64,000 nt of DNA, from NCBI GenBank assembly GCA_947631645.1, contig CANRMD010000005.1:1-64000 (forward strand), given 5' to 3'. The notes beneath the pieces are model-generated. The model worked only from the letters and a program-made list of their open reading frames with translations, ran no database searches and was not told where the DNA came from. The position numbers and the translations under genes are program-made. This DNA is from Candidatus Gastranaerophilales bacterium (GTDB lineage Bacteria; Cyanobacteriota; Vampirovibrionia; Gastranaerophilales; Gastranaerophilaceae). Numbering within the stretch: the stretch's first letter is position 1; the number at the start of each line of letters is the position of its first letter. Below are positions 1 to 8,557 of this stretch, one piece after another.

Positions 1-69
1 GTAATTCAATGCGGTGTTACCGCAAGATATGCTTATAAGGTTATTAAAGAATATGTTGAAGGGAAATAA
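1..69 (+). CDS. 3' end of an unidentified gene (partial)
   Basis: The frame is open from the first base and ends with TAA at 67-69, giving 22 C-terminal residues (ending KEYVEGK). They are too few to assign a family. The retron promoter follows directly. The gene probably belongs to the same mobile element as the retron, but that is inference from position only. Confidence 0.4.
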   Translation, partial: VIQCGVTARYAYKVIKEYVEGK

Positions 70-96
70 AGCAATTTTATTATTTTGTAATATAAT
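68..96 (+). promoter_or_regulatory. Putative promoter of the retron RNA
   Basis: A perfect TATAAT lies at 91-96; the -35 region around 68-73 is weak. A start site about 7 nt past the -10 box would fall at 103-104, which is the first base of the a1 inverted repeat of the retron RNA. That agreement supports both calls. The -35 weakness keeps confidence moderate. Confidence 0.5.
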
Positions 97-103
97 TATT
101 ATA

Positions 104-224
104 GGTATATAATTCCATTAATTTTTCATTGAGTTTATCGCAATGATTTTTACAAAGTTACATATAAGTAAAGTTGGCAATGTGCATATCATTGTAGGAT
201 GCCAAAGGAAATGAATTATATACC
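104..224 (+). ncRNA. Retron msr-msd non-coding RNA
   Basis: The a1 arm at 104-119 and the a2 arm at 210-224 form a 15-bp inverted repeat with one bulged base, the hallmark that closes a retron RNA. Between them lie an msr-like hairpin (126-131 pairing with 141-146), a weaker AT-rich hairpin around 158-171, and an msd-like stem (174-179 TTGGCA with 200-205 TGCCAA). The reverse transcriptase starts 24 nt downstream, the usual arrangement. At about 121 nt the RNA is short for a retron. I could not pin the branching guanosine: the first G after a1 is at 131, inside the first hairpin. The template/primer boundary is therefore uncertain. Confidence 0.78.
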
Positions 225-247
225 TTTTTAATATACAATATAAAAAT

Positions 248-1897
248 ATGAAAAATGAATTAAAACAAAACTTTTTAAATATCAAAACACTTCCTGATTT
301 GGCAGATGTTTTGGATGTAAAAACAGGTCATTTATATTATTGGCTAAATGTTCAAAAAAATAAAGAAAAATATACTAAATTTGACATACCAAAGAAAAAT
401 GGTAAATCACGTACCATATATGCTCCAAGAAAATCTTTAAAAAAGCTACAACGTAAGCTATGCAATATTCTTACATTATTTTACAATGTAAAAAAACCTG
501 TTCATGGTTTTGTAAAAAATAAAAGTATAATTACAAACGCAAATTACCATTTAAATAAAAGACTTGTTTTAAATTTAGATTTAGAAAACTTTTTCCCAAC
601 TATTAACAAAGGAAGAGTTTTTGGCATATTCCGAAATAAGCCTTTTGAGTTTTCTATTTTAGTATCTAAAATACTAAGCAATATATGCTGTTTGCAAAAT
701 ATGACTCCGCAAGGTGCACCAACATCCCCAATAATATCAAATTTTGTTTGTAGAAAATTAGACAATGATTTAACTCAATTAGCAAAAGCATTCCATTGTA
801 GCTATTCACGATATGCAGATGATATTATTTTCTCTACAAATCAAAAAGAATTTCCGGAAGAAATTGCAAAAATAGTATATGATAATGATACTCAAGAAAT
901 AAAGCATATTGTGGGTGATGTTTTAAAAAGATGTATTTTAATTAATGGATTTAGAGTAAATGATGATAAAACTCGTATTCAGTCTAAAAATAATCGCCAA
1001 AGTGTCACAGGCATAATAATAAATGAAAAGCTAAATGTTCCAAGACAATATATTAGAAATACAAAATCTATGCTATATAATTGGGAAATTAATAAAAAGA
1101 AAAATCCACAATTATCTCCAGATGAGATAATTGATATAGCTTTAAAGTACCACTTGGCAAAAAATAAAGATAAATTATTTATTGATAATAATAAAAATAA
1201 TTTTAAAAGCACTTTACGAGGAAGGATTAATTTTATAAAGGATGTAAGAGGTAAAAATGATTTTGTATATGCCAAATTAATGAATAAATTTAATAAATTA
1301 GACAACAATGGAGCTAGACATATACCAGAAAATTATCAAGAAGTAATAAAAGATAACTTATGGATAATTGAAAGTGACTCAAAACAGGGTACAGCCTTTT
1401 TGCTAAAAAATATTGGTTTTATTACATGTTATCATTGTGTATTTGATACTAATGATAAATTGATGAATAACATAAAAGTTTTTCAAAATGCGACAAATAC
1501 TTATGAAATAGAAGTATTAAAGTCTAATAAACATATTGATATTGTAGTTTTTAAATTAAAGAATAAGAATATAGATTTTTCAAGCAATGGTTTTTCTATG
1601 GGAAATAGTCAAAATATTGTAGTTGGTTCTAAACTTACATTAGCTGGCTTCCCAGAACGCGGTGGAGAATATGAACCAGATATAAGAGACATGAAAGTGA
1701 CGAGAACAAAGCCAATAAGTCTTGTTGAACATATATGTGTGGATACTCCAATTATAAAAGGTCATAGTGGTGGTCCAATATTTAATAAAAGAAATGAAGT
1801 CGTTGGTATTGCAACCAGAGGTAGTAGTTACAAAGATAGTGATGAAACCACAAATAATGCCTTTATAAAAATTAATATGATTGAGAAATATATGTAG
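248..1897 (+). CDS. Retron reverse transcriptase fused to a trypsin-like serine protease
   Basis: This 549-residue protein should copy the adjacent msd RNA into msDNA and carry its own effector domain. The N-terminal ~340 residues are a reverse transcriptase with the retron-specific motifs: NAxxH (N97-H101), catalytic YADD (189-192), VTG (253-255) and QGAPTSP near 155-161. The C-terminal ~180 residues resemble a trypsin-like peptidase: GTAFLL at 381, histidine in CYHC (H396), aspartate in HIDIVV (D431) and serine in KGHSGGP (S507), so the His-Asp-Ser triad looks intact. Retron RTs with a C-terminal protease have been noted in retron surveys, but I cannot assign a type number. A plausible job is anti-phage defence, with proteolysis triggered when the RT-msDNA complex is disturbed; that is inference. 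No Shine-Dalgarno sequence precedes the ATG. Confidence 0.93.
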   Translation: MKNELKQNFLNIKTLPDLADVLDVKTGHLYYWLNVQKNKEKYTKFDIPKKNGKSRTIYAPRKSLKKLQRKLCNILTLFYNVKKPVHGFVKNKSIITNANYHLNKRLVLNLDLENFFPTINKGRVFGIFRNKPFEFSILVSKILSNICCLQNMTPQGAPTSPIISNFVCRKLDNDLTQLAKAFHCSYSRYADDIIFSTNQKEFPEEIAKIVYDNDTQEIKHIVGDVLKRCILINGFRVNDDKTRIQSKNNRQSVTGIIINEKLNVPRQYIRNTKSMLYNWEINKKKNPQLSPDEIIDIALKYHLAKNKDKLFIDNNKNNFKSTLRGRINFIKDVRGKNDFVYAKLMNKFNKLDNNGARHIPENYQEVIKDNLWIIESDSKQGTAFLLKNIGFITCYHCVFDTNDKLMNNIKVFQNATNTYEIEVLKSNKHIDIVVFKLKNKNIDFSSNGFSMGNSQNIVVGSKLTLAGFPERGGEYEPDIRDMKVTRTKPISLVEHICVDTPIIKGHSGGPIFNKRNEVVGIATRGSSYKDSDETTNNAFIKINMIEKYM

Positions 1898-1980
1898 GTT
1901 CCGTTTGGTTCCGCAAAAAGTTCCGTTAAGGTTCCGTTATAAAACAGAAAAATATTTTTCTGGAACCTATGTTTTTTTAT
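1895..1980 (+). terminator. AT-rich hairpin region after the retron, likely terminator
   Basis: TAGGTTCC at 1895-1902, which includes the stop codon, pairs with GGAACCTA at 1962-1969. An inner perfect palindrome (CAGAAAAAT/ATTTTTCTG) sits at 1945-1962, and a T-run follows at 1972-1978. The same stretch holds four copies of GTTCCG at 1899, 1908, 1920 and 1931 with irregular spacing. It most likely ends retron transcription. The repeated GTTCCG has no clear role. Confidence 0.45.
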
Positions 1981-2202
1981 TTAGTTATAAATATACAATA
2001 TTCCTCATAGGATATTTCCCTACGGAAATAAGAACTTGAGAGATATTCATTTGTAAAATTTGGCTTTTAGAAAACACAAAATACTTAAAATCGGACAGAT
2101 TGGATTTTTCTGTAACCCTAAATTGTAATAAAATATCTTTGATAACAGAGGGATTGTGACTGGTTCCCTTTTTCTGTATTGTTTTGTTCTTTTACAGTAA
2201 CA

Positions 2203-2298
2203 CCGAAAAAAGCAAACTATCCGTAAAAAGCAAACTACTCAATTAACTACATGCAAAAAGACACTTAGTTTGATTATTTGGATCACGTAGTTTGAGTA
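2203..2298. repeat. Cluster of 17-bp motifs at the right end of the retron-bearing element
   Basis: Two direct copies of the motif CCGWAAWAAKCAAACTA (2203-2219, one mismatch; 2221-2237) are followed by inverted copies at 2266-2281 and, partially, 2288-2297. The second copy continues with CTCAATTAACTAC. The same motif and extension recur at 3067-3093 and 12298-12342. Here the cluster abuts a tRNA 3'-end fragment, as it does beside the intact tRNA-Gln. This is what arm-type binding sites of a tyrosine recombinase next to an attachment core look like, but the recombinase has not been seen. Confidence 0.6.
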
Positions 2299-2322
2299 TG
2301 GTGGGACGGAAGGATTCGAACC
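2299..2322 (-). other. tRNA-Gln 3'-end fragment, putative attachment site
   Basis: Positions 2302-2322 are identical over 21 bp to 12432-12452, the T-arm/acceptor end of the tRNA-Gln gene, and a CCA equivalent precedes them at 2299-2301. Homology stops abruptly inside the T-stem, so this is not a working tRNA. Duplication of a tRNA 3' end is the classic scar of integration. The two copies bracket 10.1 kb of defence genes, so this is probably the distal att site of that unit. Confidence 0.65.
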
Positions 2323-2969
2323 CCACATATTATATTTATTGCTACGACTGATTTTCAGCCTTTGCACATTAATATTAACTCTTTTTTAATCAGATTTCAA
2401 GTGGTTTTACAAGTCCGAAACAGGACAATTTATGAAATGCAGACAATATTTGAATTTAAGGGCAAAAAATCAAAAAATTGTACCGCCCAAACCCTTAATT
2501 CTTCGTCCTGTTTTTGCAACTTTTCTCAGAAAATATTTTTTTTAGAATTTGAAGTTCATTTTCTTCCTCTACACTAAGTACTGTTAACTCCATAAGTAAT
2601 TCACTTACCTTGTTGTATATTTCACGTACTTAACTTAGTAATTTATAAAATTAAAGTTATCTTTTGTTTCTGTAAACTTATTAAGGTACTTATATAAAAT
2701 GTATTCAATTACAGTTTAATAATATTTCTATATCCGTTTTACTTATATTAAGAGGAAATTATAAAAGAAACAGGATAAAGTATTTCGTAAAAAATTTTAA
2801 AAAATTAGTAAAATTGATAAACAATGTTAATACTATCGGAATTGTCATTATTGTCATATCAAAAATTAATTTAATATTGAAGAATGTTACGATATTATGC
2901 TTATGTAATTAAGAATTTAAAGAAAAACGCAAAATTGTTAAATGCTTTTTATAGATAACAAAAATCATA
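2323..2969. other. Gene-free, very AT-rich left end of the defence unit
   Basis: No open frame here looks like a gene. One 71-codon frame on the + strand (2362-2577) has low-complexity composition, no ribosome site and no family resemblance. The stretch probably represents the non-coding end of the integrated element or a decayed remnant. Confidence 0.5.
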
Positions 2970-3093
2970 AATTTTCAAATTAGACATTTCCGAAATAATC
3001 AAACTAAGCGTACACTTCAAACACACAGCCGAAATGCAGGCAGGGGAATAGTTTTAATTAAACTTCCCGTAAAAATCAAACTACTCAATTAAC
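2970..3093. repeat. Left copy of the 90-bp repeat with two 17-bp motifs
   Basis: Positions 2970-3059 match 12091-12180 at 88 of 90 bases, a direct repeat on the same strand. The block contains one 17-bp motif at 2990-3006. A second, with the CTCAATTAAC extension, follows at 3067-3093. The near-identity in otherwise diverged AT-rich DNA suggests a conserved function, or recent duplication or homogenisation, at the ends of the unit. Confidence 0.8.
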
Positions 3094-3213
3094 ATGAGAA
3101 AGCAGAAAAAGTAACAGAAATTTCCAGAATTTATATATAAAGTTTGTTTCATTTTGTTTTATTGAAATTTATTCTATTATCTTTTCTTCATTACTTTTCA
3201 AAACTGCATACTT

Positions 3214-4311
3214 TTATAATATTATTGCTTTTTTTAATAAAAATATTAGTTCGTCAACAGCTTCATTTTTAAGAAAATTATAATATTCTTGTTGATTATT
3301 AATGAATATTACTGGTATCTTTCCTATGATATCGTATACTTGTTTTGCCAATATTATTCTTGCAACTCTACCATTTCCATCATAAAAAGGGTGTATTTTT
3401 AAGAAATTTAAGTGAAATTTTGCAAGATAATTATACATATTTTCATCGTCTTTAGATTGCTTTAAAATTTCTTTGTTACTATTCCAATCATTAATTAATA
3501 TTTCCAGACTATGTACAATACTTTCGGGTTTTACAGGTACAAATACTGCATCTTCAATCCCTTTACCAAACTCTCCAATCCAAGATTGTACTTTTCTAAT
3601 ACTACCTTTAAGATAATTTGGAAGGCTACTTTGTGTTAGAATATCTAAATTTAATTTTTTTAAATTATCTAATGACAAATCTTTACTACTAAAAGATTTA
3701 ATATACAAACTCAAATCAGAATAAAATGTTGATTTATCTTGACCAATTAGTATTTTATCAATAATTGAATATGTCTGTAACGCAATTTGTTTAATTATTT
3801 CATTTTGTTTATTAATATAATCATCTAATAATGCAGTAATTTCTTCTCTAGACATTTCAATTTCAAAATAATCCTCCCTTATGCCATATCCTGAAGGAGA
3901 ATTTAGAAATATTTTTAAATCTTCAATATCATAAATTATAGAATCAATATTTTTATTTTTTGCTAGTATATTTAAATCTTCCTTAAATTTAGCATTTATA
4001 TACATATTAGTGCAAAAAACAAAACATTCTGCATTATTATTTATTGCCCCTTGTAAATCATGAATAAATTTTTCCCTTAAACATTTTTCCTCTATCTGAG
4101 ATGTAGGAAAATAAACTCCAACAACAGTTTTCCTCCGTCTAAAATCTACACATAAAATATCTTTATTCCCATCTCTTCCACCTTTAGGATTCTGGGTAGA
4201 TAAAAAACTATAACCCATATTATGGAGAACTTTTGCAACCAATCTTTCAGAATCTGCGGAAGTTTTATTCCAATTTTTTAAGTTATATTCTAATTTTTCA
4301 TCATTATTCAT
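3214..4311 (-). CDS. Fic-domain protein with an N-terminal nuclease-like domain
   Basis: The protein has 365 residues. The C-terminal part is a Fic domain with an intact HPFYDGNGR motif (His near residue 306), so it can probably transfer AMP or another nucleotide-derived group from a nucleotide to a target hydroxyl. The first ~150 residues look like the PD-(D/E)XK-type sensor or nuclease domain seen on defence proteins: SERLVAKVL with E22, GGRDGNKDIL with D47 and D51, then VVGVYFPTSQ. I do not see the expected catalytic lysine, so this part may bind rather than cut. It lies 76 nt downstream of the PHP-ATPase gene on the same strand, suggesting one operon. AGGGATAAG precedes the ATG. No separate antitoxin is visible. 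Confidence 0.85.
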   Translation of the reverse strand: MNNDEKLEYNLKNWNKTSADSERLVAKVLHNMGYSFLSTQNPKGGRDGNKDILCVDFRRRKTVVGVYFPTSQIEEKCLREKFIHDLQGAINNNAECFVFCTNMYINAKFKEDLNILAKNKNIDSIIYDIEDLKIFLNSPSGYGIREDYFEIEMSREEITALLDDYINKQNEIIKQIALQTYSIIDKILIGQDKSTFYSDLSLYIKSFSSKDLSLDNLKKLNLDILTQSSLPNYLKGSIRKVQSWIGEFGKGIEDAVFVPVKPESIVHSLEILINDWNSNKEILKQSKDDENMYNYLAKFHLNFLKIHPFYDGNGRVARIILAKQVYDIIGKIPVIFINNQQEYYNFLKNEAVDELIFLLKKAIIL

Positions 4312-4387
4312 AACTTATCCCTTTTTTTATTTTAAAAATTACATTTTGTTTTTTATATTATTTTAGTAGATTACTTGAAATTTGTAA

Positions 4388-7246
4388 TCAAATATTATAT
4401 TTTTGTTTTCTCAAGTAGAATGCAGGTTCAGTACCTTCTAAAATATCAACAATACACTTCTTCATTGTAGGGTTTTCAATACTGCCAGAAGTATATTTTA
4501 TTTCGTTGTTATTTTTCTTATTAATAGTACAATATATTATTTGCTCTGCATCGCAAGCTACAGCAATATTGGGGTTATGAGTTACAATAATTAGCTGTCT
4601 ATTAACTTTAGCTTCTTGAATACATGGAACCAACTTACTATACACCGATTGATTATCTAAGTTATCTTCAGGTTGATCTATAATTAGAGGTTTGCTTTCT
4701 TTGCTTAATGCTAAGTAAAATACTAATAGTAGTAAACCTTTTTCCCCAGCAGATAATTCTGTAATATTTCTATCACTCATTTTTAACGCAAATGAAATAT
4801 CTAAAAAATCTAATGATAATAGATATTCGTACAAGGATAATCTGTCTGATACAAGCTTTCTTGGTTCTGCAGAATTCTCTATTTCTTCAAATATGCAATT
4901 AATAAAAGTATAAATTGTAGAAATTTTTAGAAGGTCTACTTCTTTTTTTAGAGAGGAAATAAAAGCTAATCCTTCTGTTTTTCCTCTAAATTTAGATGTC
5001 AATTTTTGATCAATATAATCTAATATATAACTCTCTAAATTTATATTTTTATATGTTTTATCAATAGTAAATTGTATTTCGTTATCTATTTTCCCAAGAA
5101 TTTTACTTAATTTGTCTTTTACAGGTTTATATATTTCTTCATAAATTTTCGTTTTTTCATCTAATAATTTATATGCTTTATTTATAAGCTCTTTCCTTTC
5201 GCGTTTTGCATCACGCATGTCTTTTTCTAAACTATGCTCAATATAATATTTTTCGTTTTTATAAAATCTTAAAGAATCTTTTTGTTCTTTTGAACCAATA
5301 ATAAATAGTGTTTTTTCCTTCCAATCTTTGTATTTTGAGAGAAAATTTTGATAAGTTTGCTGTTCAGCATTTGTATTTTTGATTATATTATTTTTTTCAA
5401 GATTTAATTGCCCTAACTTGTATGAGTACGAAGATGCATTTGAATTATTATCACTACATAATGTTTCAAGTTTATCTAACTTATATTTTAGTTTGTTTTG
5501 TACACCATCCAAATCTTTAATATTCATTTTAATATTTAATGAAATTTTTGATTTTTCGATTAACTTATTTTCTATTAAATACTTATTAATTGTATCGACT
5601 ATATTATTTGCATTTGATTCAAGTCTATGTATTTCACTTTTAAAATTTTTTATTTGCTCAAGATGAATTATTATTTTTGAATATTCATCATTTAGTATTT
5701 TTAAATGTTTTTCACGTTTTTTTATTTGATTATTTAGAAAATCTAATCTTTTTATCGAATTTTCATCTTGTATTTCATTAGGGCGAGAAACAAATTTGGG
5801 TTTTGTTTTTCTATGATTCGTTAATTCTTCCTCAAACATTTTTATGTGATCATTTACAGATGTTTTATAATTCTTCGTATTTTTATCTTGCAAGATTATT
5901 AAATTTTTCGAAAAATTGATTATATCTTCTTTTAATTGAGCTTGTCTTATTGAAATTTCTGAATTTTTAGCATTTATTAAATCCCCTAAAGAAGTTTGCC
6001 CCATTTTTTTATTATCATCAATATACGAAAAAATAACATTATCTATTTCTTCTTGAAATTCATTATCTAAATTATTACATACATCCTCAATATACTTTTG
6101 TGGTAAATATTGTGCCTTTTCAATTGATGATGGATAAATTTTATCCATTAGGTTTATTTTTTTATCAATCTGACCATTACTCCATAAAATACATCCTTCA
6201 TAATCCTCTGCATATTTTTTAGGAGATTTTCTAAATCTATCATCATTTAAAAAAGAAGCTTTATTCATCGTTTTACAATAACAGAAATGACCTATGATAT
6301 CAGATAATGCACTTTTCCCACTACCTTTTCCACCTATAATTGCAACCATACCAGAATTTATAGGTATCTTGTTTGCTAAATCAAACCACTTATCTTTTTT
6401 GTTTTTCGGATTTGCAATTTTATTTATTTCTATAGTATCAATAAACTGACTTGGCTTATTTTCAATTTGTTTTAATCTAGGAGGTATTTCTCCAAGAAAT
6501 ATTCTCTCTTTTGGTTGTATTATAGCCTGTTTTAGTCCCTCGAAAGTTGGGTCTGCCTTTATCCAACAATTAAACTTTAATTGGTATTCTAATATATTGT
6601 GGTTATCTGAACCTCTAACCAATGGAATAATTTTACCTATATATGGAAACACTTTTGTTTCATAATTTGTAATATCATTTTTATTGCCTATTTCATAAAA
6701 ATCAACATTTTTGGCAATATTTGTTTTGATTGCCATTTTATATGTTAATGCATTTATAATGTTTTCTACTGAATTAGATTTATGTCCTGAGTGTATAGAA
6801 ATAAGACCATTTAGCTCTTTGATTATCTTACTTGCATTTTCAAAGTTCACATAAACGGAATCATCTCCGTTTTCTTCTATTTGATCTGTAATTTTTAATT
6901 TTACATTTAATTTGTTCCATAAATTCTCTAATTTTGATTGTTCTGCAAAATCGGGAAAGATAACAGTTATATGAACAGATTCAGAACCTCCCAACTCTGT
7001 TCGCAACTCTATACCAGGGAGAAAAACAACTTTATTACCGGCAATATCTTTTAATTCAAAAAATCTATTAACATCAATGTAATGATGATCTGTAATAACT
7101 GCTAAAGCAATATTATTATCAATTAATTTATTTACAATATCTTCATTTGTTACAGAACCATTTTTATAATCATAAGAACTTGGGGTATGCAAATGCAAAT
7201 CCCATTTTCTCCATTCAGAACCTCTTAAAAATTGATTTTTAACCAT
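4388..7246 (-). CDS. TrlF-type PHP phosphoesterase-ATPase
   Basis: This 952-residue two-part protein begins with a PHP metal-dependent phosphoesterase domain: DLHLHTPSS at 16-24, ITDHH near 52, HSGH near 152. It continues into an SMC/ABC-type ATPase split by a long coiled coil. The Walker A GGKGSGKSAL is near residue 302, the signature LSAGEKG near 831, and the Walker B LIIDQPEDNLDNQ near 855. This architecture matches what databases call TrlF-family AAA-like ATPases, often found in defence islands; a nucleic-acid target sensed by the ATPase and cleaved by the PHP domain is inference. GGAG precedes the ATG. It is the first gene of the TrlF-Fic operon and is divergent from the methylase gene. 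Confidence 0.85.
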   Translation of the reverse strand: MVKNQFLRGSEWRKWDLHLHTPSSYDYKNGSVTNEDIVNKLIDNNIALAVITDHHYIDVNRFFELKDIAGNKVVFLPGIELRTELGGSESVHITVIFPDFAEQSKLENLWNKLNVKLKITDQIEENGDDSVYVNFENASKIIKELNGLISIHSGHKSNSVENIINALTYKMAIKTNIAKNVDFYEIGNKNDITNYETKVFPYIGKIIPLVRGSDNHNILEYQLKFNCWIKADPTFEGLKQAIIQPKERIFLGEIPPRLKQIENKPSQFIDTIEINKIANPKNKKDKWFDLANKIPINSGMVAIIGGKGSGKSALSDIIGHFCYCKTMNKASFLNDDRFRKSPKKYAEDYEGCILWSNGQIDKKINLMDKIYPSSIEKAQYLPQKYIEDVCNNLDNEFQEEIDNVIFSYIDDNKKMGQTSLGDLINAKNSEISIRQAQLKEDIINFSKNLIILQDKNTKNYKTSVNDHIKMFEEELTNHRKTKPKFVSRPNEIQDENSIKRLDFLNNQIKKREKHLKILNDEYSKIIIHLEQIKNFKSEIHRLESNANNIVDTINKYLIENKLIEKSKISLNIKMNIKDLDGVQNKLKYKLDKLETLCSDNNSNASSYSYKLGQLNLEKNNIIKNTNAEQQTYQNFLSKYKDWKEKTLFIIGSKEQKDSLRFYKNEKYYIEHSLEKDMRDAKRERKELINKAYKLLDEKTKIYEEIYKPVKDKLSKILGKIDNEIQFTIDKTYKNINLESYILDYIDQKLTSKFRGKTEGLAFISSLKKEVDLLKISTIYTFINCIFEEIENSAEPRKLVSDRLSLYEYLLSLDFLDISFALKMSDRNITELSAGEKGLLLLVFYLALSKESKPLIIDQPEDNLDNQSVYSKLVPCIQEAKVNRQLIIVTHNPNIAVACDAEQIIYCTINKKNNNEIKYTSGSIENPTMKKCIVDILEGTEPAFYLRKQKYNI

Positions 7247-7325
7247 GTCCTTACTCCATTTTAATTATAAAACGAATTTGATATTTTACTAATTTATTTC
7301 TTTTTCTTAATCATTCTTCATTACA

Positions 7326-7354
7326 TTGTGCTAATAGTCTGTTTAGAATATAAT
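7326..7354 (+). promoter_or_regulatory. Promoter of the adenine methylase, probably leaderless
   Basis: TTGTGC at 7326-7331 and a perfect TATAAT at 7349-7354 are 17 bp apart. The predicted start site is at about 7361, the ATG itself, and no Shine-Dalgarno sequence is present. The methylase mRNA may be leaderless. Confidence 0.55.
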
Positions 7355-7360
7355 ATTTTT

Positions 7361-8548
7361 ATGGATAAGGTAAATGATTTGTTGCCCATAGTTAAATGGG
7401 CTGGAGGTAAAGAACAAGAATTAAAGTATATTCTTCCAAATATACCGAATAACTTTGTTCGTTTTATTGAACCTTTTGTTGGTGGCGGTGCTGTTTTTTT
7501 CTCTATGAAAAATAAAAACATGCTTATTAATGATAAATCTAGCGAGTTAACAACTCTGTACAATAATGTTAAATACAAGAATAAAGATTTTATAACTCGC
7601 TTGCAGTCTCTTCAAAATGCTTGGGGTGGTTTAGAAAGTATATTGGACAATAATGTTGATGTTTTTAGCACGACTTACTCAAAATATAAATCCAACAAAA
7701 TTGCCAAAGAAGATTTAGTTAAAAATATTGAATTGTTTGTAAACGATAATAAAACGGCTTTTGAACGACTATTAAATGCTGAATTATTGAAACATTACGA
7801 TATTTTTGAAAAAGAATTGTTGCGTAATATTAGTGCGAAATTAGTTCGTATGAAAGATTTGGAAGAAAAAAAAGGAAATCTTCCTGAAAAAGATATTTAT
7901 GATAATTTTGAATGTGCATTAAAAGGCTCTTTCTACATGTATATAAGAGCTTTATACAATAAATATGATAATAGCGAATATTTCTATTTTATTCGTGAAT
8001 ACTGCTATTCTTCAATGTTTAGATATAACTCTAATGGGGAATTTAATGTTCCATATGGTGGAATTTCTTATAATAGAAAGAACTTCCAAAGAAAAATTGA
8101 TTATATAAAATCAAAAGAACTCCAATCACATTTTGTAAATACAGACATTTACAATTTAGATTTTGAAGAATTTTTGGATAAAGTTAAACTTACTAAAAAT
8201 GATTTTATATTTTTGGATCCACCATACGATACTGACTTTAGCAGTTATGTTAATAATACTTTTGATAAACAAGATCAGGAACGCTTGGCAAATTATTTAA
8301 TCAATAAATGTCCGGCTAAATTTATGCTTGTAATTAAAAATACGGAATTTATTTCCAACTTGTATAGTAATAACGGATTATACATCACAAGTTTTGATAA
8401 AACATATATGGTTAGTTTTAAAGGTCGTAATAATAGGGATTGCGAGCATCTATTAATTACAAATTATCCAATTAACAAAGAAGTTAAGAATAAAACTAAT
8501 GTTGCAATTCTTAAACCTAATAAGAGAATGCAAATGCAGTACGCATAG
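7361..8548 (+). CDS. DNA adenine N6-methyltransferase, D12/Dam class
   Basis: This 395-residue methylase transfers methyl from S-adenosylmethionine to adenine in DNA. The opening VKWAGGK, the AdoMet motif FIEPFVGGGAVFF near residue 36 and the catalytic DPPY near 285 are in alpha-class (Dam, DpnM-like) order. An in-frame GTG at 7328 would add 11 residues but lies in the promoter, so I prefer the ATG at 7361. It is followed after 9 bp by two endonuclease genes and should protect host DNA from them. GATC is the usual target of the class; specificity here cannot be read from sequence. Confidence 0.9.
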   Translation: MDKVNDLLPIVKWAGGKEQELKYILPNIPNNFVRFIEPFVGGGAVFFSMKNKNMLINDKSSELTTLYNNVKYKNKDFITRLQSLQNAWGGLESILDNNVDVFSTTYSKYKSNKIAKEDLVKNIELFVNDNKTAFERLLNAELLKHYDIFEKELLRNISAKLVRMKDLEEKKGNLPEKDIYDNFECALKGSFYMYIRALYNKYDNSEYFYFIREYCYSSMFRYNSNGEFNVPYGGISYNRKNFQRKIDYIKSKELQSHFVNTDIYNLDFEEFLDKVKLTKNDFIFLDPPYDTDFSSYVNNTFDKQDQERLANYLINKCPAKFMLVIKNTEFISNLYSNNGLYITSFDKTYMVSFKGRNNRDCEHLLITNYPINKEVKNKTNVAILKPNKRMQMQYA

Positions 8549-8557
8549 GAAATATTA

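Noticed and set aside
1898-1936. Four GTTCCG repeats considered as a CRISPR-like or iteron array
   Set aside because: Units are only 6 bp with irregular 9-12 bp spacing and no spacers; more likely part of the 3' structure of the retron transcript.
2362-2577. 71-codon open frame on the + strand at the left end of the defence unit
   Set aside because: No ribosome site, low-complexity AT-driven composition, no family resemblance; it lies in non-coding element-end DNA.
5379-5666. 95-codon frame opposite the TrlF-type gene, and other long frames opposite or within known genes
   Set aside because: Antisense shadows of well-supported genes with no ribosome sites or family resemblance.
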